DNA of 64,000 nt from Macrostomum hystrix. Lineage: Eukaryota; Platyhelminthes; Macrostomidae. The first letter of the stretch is position 1. Every line of letters begins with the position of its first letter. A model generated the notes under the pieces. It saw nothing but the letters and a program-made list of their open reading frames with translations, was not told where the DNA came from and searched no databases. Below are positions 21,801 through 30,200 of this stretch, piece by piece. The stretch covers positions 372,001-436,000 of the forward strand of contig CATNEN010000032.1 in NCBI GenBank assembly GCA_950097015.1. The letters are read 5' to 3'. A program made the translations under genes and the position numbers.

Positions 21801-24564
21801 CTAAAGGCCCACAAATTGCTCCAGCGGAATCAGGAATCGAACTACCGACCTCCAAGTCGTAAGTCCGAGATCTTCAAGTTGTAAGCCCGTGACCTTAATT
21901 TCGTTAGTGCGTGACCTTAAATTCGCGAGTCCGTGACTTTAAATTCGCGAGTCCGTGACCTTAAAGTCGTGAGTGCGTGACCTTAAAGTCGTGAGTCCGT
22001 GACCTTAAAGTCGTGAGTGCGTGACCTTAAAGTCGTGAGTCCGTGACCTTAAAGTTGTGATTGCGTGACCTTAAAGTCGTGAGTCAGTGACCTTAAAGTC
22101 GTGAGTGCGTGACCTTAAAGTCGTGAGTCCGTGACCTTAAAGTTGTGATTGCGTGACCTTAAAGTCGTGAGTCAGTGACCTTAAAGTCGTGAGTCTGATA
22201 TCTTAAAGTCGCCTCTGGGGCTCTAGCCCGGAGCCCGCGGCGCTGCTTTTTTAACCATTCTGCTGTGCTAGGCCTCCTCGACAAGGCGGGCGTCCTCTGA
22301 TGCCCGGTGCCATGGGCGACAGCCCGACAACGCCCGAAAAATAAGAAGAAGGAAGATCTCTTTTTATGCTGTGAGTACCACGCTCAAACCACTAGGCTAA
22401 AACCTAGAAAGCCAACAAAAAAACACTTTCTTTAGGACCTATACTACAAGTTTTTTGGATACTAAAATGAAGGGCTTCGGGGAAGCAAAAAGTATTAATC
22501 TTTAAATGTTCCTAAAAATAAAGATTTACCTCCGGTGGCTTCATGTTCAACACTTTAGTGATGCGGCCCTGCATGATGAGAAAGTGCGGATTGTTAATAT
22601 TGAGCTGCACAGAGTGAAAAAGATCGTGCACTCGATTGTTAGGCGCGCAGTTGCCATTGATGAGATACTTGTTGCGGCCGCCAATTACAATCTGCCTGGT
22701 GATTGTGATCTCTTCATAGTCTTCGTAGCCTAGTGGTTTCTGGTTCTTGTCTGTGTTGTCAAACACAATAGAGACAGTTGCCTTGGTAACACCAGCTTGG
22801 CCACTCTTGTAGACCAGGTCTTGCAGATTATTGGCACGAACCTGGTATAGAGATTTAAGATAAATATAAATATTTGCTTTTAAACTTGACTACTTGTCAG
22901 GCCAATGACTGATTGACATGCCTTTAAAATGTGATTTAGAAAAATGGTAATTGCAAATTATATTATATTTGACAATAGAAAAAACTATAATTTGTTTTTG
23001 AAAGATGCACTATCATCTTTTTGGAAATATGTGAAATGTTCAGTCCACTACCATGACTTATTAGGTTGGTGGGGGTCTAGAACAAGTGCTGAGGTTGGGT
23101 AGCAGTTGGGTTAATCCATTTAAACTAAGATTTTAAATGTATTTTTTTCACATACTCATGGCCATACCTTAAGCAAGCAGCTAAAAATTCAGCAAACAAT
23201 GTTTTCTTGGTAAAAGTGTAGAAATCACAAAGAACTAATAATTACTTTGTAGTAAGGGTTCTTAAAATCTAATGTCTTCAGTAAGAAAAGAAAAACTTTT
23301 GTTAGAGAAATAATAAATGAATAAATGATGATCAACTTGCTTTTATTCTTTGAGATTTATATATTAAATCTGAGAATTCTGTGCATACATGCATAAAGAA
23401 GAACTATCAAAAGAGACTTACAGATTAAACAAAGGATTTTAGAATTCAATGTTCTACTATACTGGTTTGAGGATGCACATTGCATATAATGCAAGCATGA
23501 AATTTAAACAAAAACATGTAGATGTGATTCTATTTTATAGAAAGCTTTGCTTGCTTACTTATCACATGTATGCTAGTCATGCATGCCCAATTTGTAGTAG
23601 TAGTTATATATACAATGTAATTGAGCTCATTCTTAGCTTTGGCAAAATGGGTGGCTACAGAAATTTTTGTCGTGCTCCTATTGAGGTCTTGTCTAAAGCA
23701 AACATACTTTTAGCTTTAGAAATAGAATTGTTCGCCACTGAACAGGCATGATTTTATGTTATTTAAATGTAATTTTTAATTAAATATGTATTAAAAAAGG
23801 AAGTGCTTATTCCCACGGTCCTATGCAGATAATTTCAATTTTATACACATGGATCCATGGATCCATGTGATCCATGTGGATAAAATTGAAATTATCGGCA
23901 TGGGACAGTGGGAATAAGCTCTGCCATTAAAAAATGGTTGCTTTAATCCAGCAGCTGCTTAAAGCCTATACTCGCCTTGTCAATCCAAAACTTGAAAAAT
24001 GATTCCTATACACATTCAATTAGGAATAAATAACTATTGAAACTATTGACTACTCATTAGATCATTTAATTGTTTTACTCATTTAAAGTAAAACCTAGAC
24101 TCAAGCAGAGCAATACAGCTTCTTATTTATACTTATATGTATATGATTAATACTTATATCATTATTTAATAATAATTTATAGGTGTGCATAGTTCAAATG
24201 GAAGGCAGCTTTTTAGCATATTTAGGTGCAAAAAAAGTTGTCACCGAACTGACCAATTCAGTCACCGAAACAACTTAAGTTGTCACCAAAATGACTGTCA
24301 CAGAAATGTCTTGTCACTAAAATGACCTGGGACCAAAAAATGGCAGCCTTCTTGTATAGTAAATCAAGTAAGTTTTAGGGAAAGAATGAATTTTACCTGG
24401 CTTAAGTTTGTGATACCAAGAAGAAAGCAAATTGAATCAAGAATATTTGATTTGCCACTGCCATTCAGGCCAGTGATAGCATTGAACTGGTGATCAAAAG
24501 GCCCGACTTCTGTACGAGTAGCATAAGATTTGAAGCCTTCGATAACAATTTTTTTAATATGCAT
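9851..24564 (-). CDS. SMC2: SMC2, condensin core ATPase subunit (12 exons, complete)
   Basis: SMC2 pairs with SMC4 as the ATPase core of condensin I and II and compacts mitotic chromosomes. Coding exons on the minus strand: 24564-24397, 22841-22530, 21652-21542, 21360-21160, 20757-20337, 20252-20077, 16719-16192, 15463-14993, 14190-14002, 12446-12147, 11715-11482, 10270-9851. All have GT-AG borders and consistent phase, giving 1176 aa (human SMC2 is about 1197). Walker A GLNGSGKS lies at 32-39, followed by [10 protein letters not shown] typical of SMC2. Long coiled coils (about 160-505 and 660-1030) surround the hinge near 505-660. The signature LSGGQRS is at 1086-1092 and Walker B with LDEVD at 1113-1117. 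The C-terminus is shorter than in vertebrates, stopping soon after [12 protein letters not shown]. Exons 1-4 are noticeably less GC-rich than exons 5-12. Introns 6-9 and 11 hold different minisatellites; introns 3 and 10 hold SINE-A copies. Confidence 0.97.
10284..11335. repeat. Minisatellite, 22/23-bp unit, SMC2 intron 11
   Basis: About 46 copies of TGTTGGTGAATACCAGAGAC-like units. Two subtypes alternate: 23-bp copies with CCAGAGAC or CCAAAGAC, and a homogeneous 22-bp run (ACAGGAGCTGG) at about 11150-11330. The array reaches within 14 bp of the exon 12 acceptor at 10271. Confidence 0.95.
11783..12062 (-). mobile_element. SINE-A, full-length tRNA-derived copy, SMC2 intron 10
   Basis: Read on the minus strand, the head is tRNA-like: A box TAGCTTTGTGGTTAGGGCGT, B box GGGGGTTCGATTCC near 12003-12016. 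The body (AACTGAAGCAATGCAGAGTT, ATGGACTGGGGGG, CTGAAGGCTGCGTAC when read on plus) matches the copy at 40943-41226 along its length. The likely anticodon loop CTCACGG suggests a Val-like tRNA ancestor, but that is weak. Confidence 0.85.
12462..13880. repeat. Minisatellite, about 22-bp unit, SMC2 intron 9
   Basis: About sixty-five copies of TTTAGAGTGCTGATCCCTAC with length variants (AAGTGGAGATACC, AAGGAGTGGAGATCC) arranged in recurring blocks. The right end (13620-13880) is more diverged. The array starts about 15 bp from the exon 10 acceptor. Confidence 0.95.
14506..14960. repeat. Minisatellite, 21-bp unit, SMC2 intron 8
   Basis: About twenty-two copies of CTTCTCAACATGAGTTCTTA(G), ending about 30 bp from the exon 8 donor. 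Because 21 is a multiple of three it leaves a long spurious open frame. Confidence 0.95.
15545..16166. repeat. Minisatellite, 30-bp unit, SMC2 intron 7
   Basis: About twenty-one copies of a 30-bp unit containing TGAAGGATGGTAGTCCCGAT followed by CAAGGGTTCC, with C/T and A/G variants. It fills most of the 728-bp intron. Confidence 0.95.
16733..17055. repeat. Minisatellite, 16-bp unit, SMC2 intron 6 (acceptor side)
   Basis: About twenty copies of GGGATGTGGGATTGAT, directly beside the exon 7 acceptor at 16720. Confidence 0.93.
17056..17981. other. SMC2 intron 6, unique part
   Basis: Unique AT-rich intron sequence between two minisatellites. No exon, element or ORF of note. Confidence 0.5.
17982..19958. 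repeat. Minisatellite, 37-bp unit, SMC2 intron 6, interrupted
   Basis: About forty-five copies of a 37-bp unit containing TAGCAATCCATTCCATTCCT then TCACCCATGGG. The array is broken at 19244-19550 by about 300 bp of unrelated sequence, after which the same unit resumes. A second, inverted array of this unit lies at 51040-51475. Confidence 0.95.
19244..19550. other. Non-repeat insert inside the 37-bp array
   Basis: About 300 bp without relation to the monomer. No terminal inverted repeats or tRNA-like head could be recognised, so its nature is unknown. Confidence 0.5.
20962..21112. repeat. Three tandem copies of a SINE-A internal segment, SMC2 intron 4
   Basis: Three copies of about 50 bp, each with GTACAGCTRTTCARTCCGTG then GACTGAGGAAGGCTGTCT. 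The segment corresponds to GTACAGCTGATCAGTCCATG in SINE-A at 11854. It is a SINE fragment that has become tandem. Confidence 0.75.
21727..22406 (-). mobile_element. SINE-A split by an expanded minisatellite, SMC2 intron 3
   Basis: 21727-21868 matches SINE-A body and tRNA B-box region (AGGAATCGAACTACCGACCT). 22366-22406 matches the remaining tRNA-like head (GTGAGTACCACGCTCAAACC, ACTAGGCTA). Between them lie the 22-bp array and about 150 bp of GC-rich sequence (22207-22352). Confidence 0.7.
21869..22206. repeat. Minisatellite, 22-bp unit derived from the SINE-A tRNA region
   Basis: About fifteen copies of GACCTTAAAGTCGTGAGTGC(GT). The unit equals the anticodon-arm segment of SINE-A (GACCTTTAAGCCGTGAGTCC at 12018). 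First copies (21869-21960) are diverged and match the SINE best. Confidence 0.85.
22842..24396. other. SMC2 intron 1
   Basis: AT-rich intron with no tandem array, unlike the other long SMC2 introns. It contains one foldback element (23805-23919). A 100-aa plus-strand ORF at 23449-23751 has no recognisable feature and is not called. Confidence 0.6.
23805..23919. mobile_element. Foldback / MITE-like element with ~50-bp terminal inverted repeats
   Basis: The left arm starts GCTTATTCCCACGGTCCTAT and the right arm, reverse-complemented, starts GCTTATTCCCACTGTCCCAT. The arms agree over about 50 bp with four mismatches and meet around ATGGATCCATGG. No clear target-site duplication seen. Confidence 0.75.
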
Positions 24565-25278
24565 TATTGCACGTGCAATTTATTTGATCAGGTAATTAAA
24601 ATTGTTAGCATAAAGTAACAATAAATTTTGCTATCCAATCAGCTAAGTAATTTATTAAGGATTGACGTTGTGAAGCGTGCTGGTCACGATTCTACATTTT
24701 TCTTTGAAGTATATCGTTTAAAACAAGCAAGCTTTATGACCAATAAAAACAATGCATTCCTTTTCTTTCGTTTCTTGTTTAAGTTATTTGATGAATTTAT
24801 TTGAACAAAATTCTAAGGAGCATTTACCTAAATCTTTATTTTTTGCTTTTACACGTTTATTTTTGAAAGGACTACATTTCATGGAAAACGTTTAAATTTT
24901 AACTAGTTTTATCTTTAGTCTCGATGCTAAAGAAGTTCTTTAGCATAATTATAAAACTACATATCTAACAAGTTTGAGTGTGATCATTTTAATTATTTTT
25001 TTATGTTAGCATTTTACTATTCCGTGTATGAGCTTACTGTCTGGTGCTTAGTATTGATTGCAAAGTGGTACTGTGGAGTGTGCTTATGTGGTAGTTGGTA
25101 AAATGGCCATATTGCTTCGCCTTCTTTCAATGTTTTTGTAGAACTACTAGAGTGTTACTAGAGTGGCCTAGTCAATCACCCTTTATTTAAATAACTTTTT
25201 TTAACTAATCCTCTTAGGAAGTACATGTGTATTGTTTTGTTCTCAAAATGACAAGTATTTACTCTTATATTTAAATAA

Positions 25279-25691
25279 GGTAGTTGTTATTCGTCCGGTT
25301 AACTGGTTAACTACCCAAGGAATTTCTCCCCTTTCAATGAACAGGAGCAACGATCCTCCTAAAGACCACTCTTGCCCTGCTGAGAGCCATCTTGAGTCTT
25401 GACCTCACAAAGACCAAACTATACCCTTGAACTAAGTTAGTCCCTGAAACAACCGAATTTCTGGAAAAGTTTTAATTTTTTTAATTAGCTGATAAGCAAA
25501 AATAATTTGAGACACTTCAAATCTGAATGACTGTCCTTTTGCAGCTTGTTAATTATTTTATCTTACAAATGATAGAGGTTCTCGTAGTAGCGCTACAACC
25601 CCTTATAACTTAGTTATAAGTTATAACTTGGTTAACTGGATGAATAATCAAATGGCTATTTGTCCACTTAACTGGACAAATAACAACTACC
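25279..25691. mobile_element. 413-bp non-autonomous DNA transposon (MITE) with 9-bp target duplication
   Basis: The ends are GGTAGTTGTTATTCGTCCGG on the left and, reverse-complemented, GGTAGTTGTTATTTGTCCAG on the right: 28-bp inverted repeats with three mismatches. The element is flanked on both sides by TTTAAATAA (25270-25278 and 25692-25700). A 9-bp duplication is typical of Mutator-like elements, though AT-rich flanks could mimic it. No ORF inside. Confidence 0.75.
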
Positions 25692-26519
25692 TTTAAATAA
25701 AAATTAGTTATTTACTTCAACAACCCTAAGGTTTACCTTAGAGTTTCAATAATAATATTTTTGGGTCAAAGACTGATATTGGCACACTAAGTGGTTTATC
25801 TTTTCAGAGGAAAATAGCTCATATAAAGTATTTTGCATAAGTATGTTTATTTGAATTTAAACTATATATATGGTGCATTTAAACAAAGTCTAGACATATT
25901 TCAAGACACTACTTGCATATATTTGCATATACACTAGAAATAATCACTTGTCTCAAACCAAACTCTTAAGCATACCTAGTGTCTTAACTCTTAGGTAGCT
26001 TTTCACCTATTCATAGCCTAGGGATCTCAGTGCCCTTGTATATGTCTATGTAAATTTTTTGACAAAGACACTACCTGTTTTGTAATAGTGTTGACTATCT
26101 TTAATTATTTTTTGTCTAGATTTTTACCCATGTTTTTTAATCCCATGCTAAAGTGAGACTACCAAATTTGGTATTGGTTCTTTGAAAGAAAATAGTCATA
26201 AAGTACAAATCATGTTTAGAGTTTATAATACCTGTAATCAATTGAAGCTAAAGGCTTGTGGCTGAAAAAAAGAATGAGAAGAACCAGCTGACTTGATTTA
26301 GCTCTTTAATTAAGTCTTTGTTTATTAGAGTTTTTCTCTAGACCCTAGGGCTAGAGGGAGGGTAGTCAGGCTTGACTGCCAAAACCCCAGATAACAGCCA
26401 CATTGAAACAAAACCATGGCACAGTGCACATGCACTGAAATGCCTAGCCAATCAGAGTAAAGAAGTTTTACTGGCACATTCACAAATAACAAAGCTAGGG
26501 GGATTCCCCCCTGACCATT

Positions 26520-26930
26520 ATTTGTGCTGCACCCAAATGGAGCAACGCAAGCACAAAAAACTCAAGAACACATCTTCTGAAACAAGAATCAAGCCGCCAG
26601 CTCTCCTACCCTCGAGATATTCAATGTTTCTGCCCAAGGGTCAGATTTTTCCTAAAAGCGCTAGTGTATTTCATGCACCTCTATACACAAATTAGCACTG
26701 CGCCTCATTGCAGCCTTGCCAGGTCTTCAAAATTTATCTGCTTGTCACCCAAATGTGTCTGCATCATCTCCATACTCGGTGGTCACCTACCTTTATGTAA
26801 ACGGATTTGCTAGACCTTCAAGGGCTACAACAGGTGGTAGAGGCAAATTTCACTGATCAAGCCTAAATATTAGGCGCAGCTCGACCACAGTACACTATCA
26901 CTTAGTCTGTTAACCAAGCCAGGGGGCCTG
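26520..26930. repeat. Dispersed repeat D, copy 1
   Basis: About 400 bp matching 29160-29590 in the same orientation (shared AAGCGCTAGTGTATTTCATG, TAGCACTGCGCCTCA, CCTAAATATTAGGCGCAGCT). No tRNA-like head or terminal repeats identified. Probably an unclassified interspersed element. Confidence 0.75.
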
Positions 26931-26943
26931 AAAAAATTCTGGA

Positions 26944-27031
26944 ATTGTGATATTATGACCTTGTTATTGTTTAACAACCTTTGGTTTGGTAGTCCTACTG
27001 TTAAATAATAACAGCGTCATAATGTCACAAT
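26944..27031. repeat. Imperfect hairpin, ~32-bp arms
   Basis: ATTGTGATATTATGACCTTG...TTTAAC on the left pairs with GTTAAATAATAACAGCGTCA...CACAAT on the right, with few mismatches and a loop of about 24 bp. A small MITE remnant is the likely origin. Confidence 0.55.
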
Positions 27032-27212
27032 ACCAGCCCAGCAAAGACACCAAAGTCCAACTCCACCAAACCTTGGCATTTATCAATAATAAATAAATAT
27101 ATTCTTATATTCTTTTTATAGTACAGCTTTAACTCCAAAGTAAACAAATTGAATCTACTCAAAATAAATTTCAAGTGTATTTATTTCTTGCCTTTCAGCT
27201 TGGCTGGCAGGC

Positions 27213-30200
27213 ATGAAGCTGGGCTTGTATTCCCGCCTCCACCCGGATGCTGAGTCTAGCGTATTTGAAGTTTTCTATGAATTGCACAGGTACTCGGACT
27301 TAGACGAGACAATCCCAGTGTTCAGCTATTGGACGGTGGCCAATCGAGACAATGCGACCCTAGTAGCTGAATGGGAGAAGAAGATTGGGGAATACGCCAT
27401 GCCGCCATCACTGCAGTGCCGGGAACGGTGTGACAGCGGCTGCGCTGCATTCACAGATCTGGACTCGCGGCTCACCTTCCTGTTCGCGAGCTATTATCGC
27501 ACTAATGGCGGTCTGCGCTGCCTATTGTTTGTTTCCAAGAATCCATGGTTCGAAGTGTTCGGAGAATTGCTCAACAGTCTGGCTCAGCTGTTGCTAGGTG
27601 AGGCAATTTCCTTTGCAAAACAATGGGATTTCATTTGCGGCTTGCCATGCTATCTGCGTTTATGAGGGCCTGTGCCCTTGGCCCTGGGAGTGTACACACA
27701 ATCGTGCGGCAAACTAAGACCCGCCTATAGCTTGAATCCGCCCCCTGGCCCCTCCAAAACTTAATTTCCCTGTTCAATCTCTGACCTGTCACTTATCTTC
27801 CTTGTCTCATCTCTACCATTTCTCACCCTTGCCCTGTCTCGTTTCTCCACAGTCTGATATCTACCCTGTCTCATCTCTCCCCTGTCTTATCTCTCCCTTG
27901 TCTCATCTCTACCCTGTCTCATCTCTACCCTGTCTCATCTCTCCCCTGTCTCATCTCTCCCCTGTCTCATCTCTCCGGTGTCTCATCTCTCCCCTGTCTC
28001 ATCTCTCCCAGGCTGCCTCATCTCTCCCCTGTCTCATCTCTCCGGTGTCTCATCTCTCCCCTGTCTCATCTCTCCCAGGCTGCCTCATCTCTCCCCTGTC
28101 TCATCTCTCCCCTGTCTCATCTCTCCCCTGTCTTATCTCTCCACTGTCTCGTCTCTCCCCTGTCTCATCTCTCCCCTGTCTCATCTCTCCCCTGTCTTAT
28201 CTCTCCACTGTCTCATCTCTCCCCTGTCTCATCTCTCCCCTGTCTCATCTCTCCCCTGTCTCATCTCTCCCCTGTCTTATCTCTCCACTGTCTCATCTCT
28301 CCCCTGTCTCATCTCTACCCTGTCTTATCTCTCCACTGTCTCATCTCTCCACTGTCTCATCTCTACTCTGTCTCATCTCTACCCTGTCTTATCTCTCCCA
28401 GTTCCTATCGTTCACATATCTCATCTTTCTCGGTTCTTGGTCTCCCCTGTCTCAACTCCCCCCGTGTGCATTCGGAGGTCAGTTTAATCAACAATAACTT
28501 TTATACCCCCACTAGCTGCGACAAAAATCGATAATAATTAACGCTTGATCGTTTCATTCATATTGATATGTAGGACTGATAGGATTCTTAAGTGTTGAGT
28601 ATAATAGTACATATGCCGTTTTTGCTCATAAAAATTGTCCACTAGTGCCAAAAAATGTGTCCCAAACGCTTGGCCTCTTTAAATAGGCGATCGCCGCAAC
28701 GAGACACTGGTCAATGTGATCCTCTGCCAGCTGGAGAATTGTCCTCGCACCCCGCCCGGCGCCAGCCTTGCGCAGTCGGCCTGCCTGACACCCGGCCAGA
28801 TTAGGCTGAATCGAACCGTCGACTCGGACGATCAACTGCCGTCTCTGGCCTCTTGCGCGCCTCTGCGAGAGCTCTACAATAGGCTGTCCGAGCCTGACTC
28901 TCTCCTGTTTGTCCTCTGCGCCCTGCTGTGCGAGAAGAAGCTGTTGCTGATTGGCCGAAGACCCGGCCAGCTCAGCTTGGCCGTGTTCGGCTGCCTGGGC
29001 CTGCTGTATCCATTCAGCTGGGAGCACGTGCTGGCGCCCCTGCTGTCGGATAGCAATGTGGACCATCTCAGCTGTCTGGTGCCATTCGTGTTCGGCATGT
29101 CGGAAGCGCTTTATGAAGCCAATAAAGCTCAGGTTAGTTAGTTAACAGTAGAACTACAAGGGGGGCACTCCAAACGGAGCAACACAAGCACACGAAACTC
29201 AAGAACACGGGCCAAATTATTGTTGTGCATCTGCTGAAGACGTCATAATATTCAATGGTTCTGGACAGAGGTCTGGTTTTTTCCGTAAGCGCTAGTGTAT
29301 TTCATGCATCCCTATGCACGAATTAGCACTGCGCCTCAGTGCGACCTTCCCAGGCACTAAAAATTGATCAGCATGTCACCCGAATGTGCCTGCACCATCT
29401 CCGTCTTCGGTAGTCACCAACCTTTATCTAGACGGATTTGCTGGACCTTCAATGGCTACAACAGGTGGAACTAGGCCACTAGCTATGGACACCCTGCGCT
29501 AATTTCTCCGATTTCACTAATCAAGCCTAAATATTAGGCGCAGCTCAAACACAGGACACCCTCGCCCTAGTCTGTCAGCCAACCAGTCACCACCCAACTA
29601 TGTTAGCATTCAGGAAATGGGTGGCAAAGTAGCTTGGTAATCATACTGTTAGTGAGGGATATGGCTTGGACATTGTTTGAGTAGGGCTTTTTTGTCTGCT
29701 TAAGAATTGGTGGTGTAAGTGTGTAAGAACATTTTTCCCACTGTGCCATTGATTCAATTAATTTTACACCGTTTCTTTTACACCAATAAGTTCGTTTTAT
29801 TGCTACCAATCACATTGCCTCAATAGTCAATTTTCTCCTCAATCTAATCCGTCGCCAGGTCGAGAACTGCCTGTCCTCTGACGAAGATTTCATCCTAATC
29901 CGGCTGGATTCCGGCGAGATGTTCGTCCGCGAAGGCGCCGAGTCCTGCGTGGACGCCCTCGCCCTGCCACCCGGCCTGCTGCGCAGCCTCCGGCGCGCGC
30001 TGAAGCCGAGCAACAGCACCGGCCTAGGCGACACCCAGTTCTCTAGGGCGTTTCTCGACCTGACCAGCGAACTGGCGGCGCCGTTGCGACAGTTTGCTCT
30101 GGACGGACGGACAGTCTGCCAGCCGGAGGATGTCCTGGCGGCCAGTCCGGATCAGCTGAAGCCCTGCCTGCGCCGCCTGTCGCAGTCGCAGCTGTTCGAC

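Larger units (their letters stand above)
24565..27212. other. Divergent intergenic region SMC2 / DENND1
   Basis: AT-rich region between the two divergent start codons. It holds a probable MITE, a dispersed repeat and a short hairpin, listed separately. Promoters cannot be placed. The DENND1 side must contain a 5' UTR exon or an outron, since a splice acceptor lies 14 nt before its ATG. Confidence 0.5.

Noticed and set aside
23449-23751. 100-aa plus-strand ORF in SMC2 intron 1
   Set aside because: No domain, signal or codon bias; antisense in an AT-rich intron.
26372-26695. 107-aa ORF upstream of DENND1
   Set aside because: Overlaps dispersed repeat D; the second copy at 29160 does not keep the frame.
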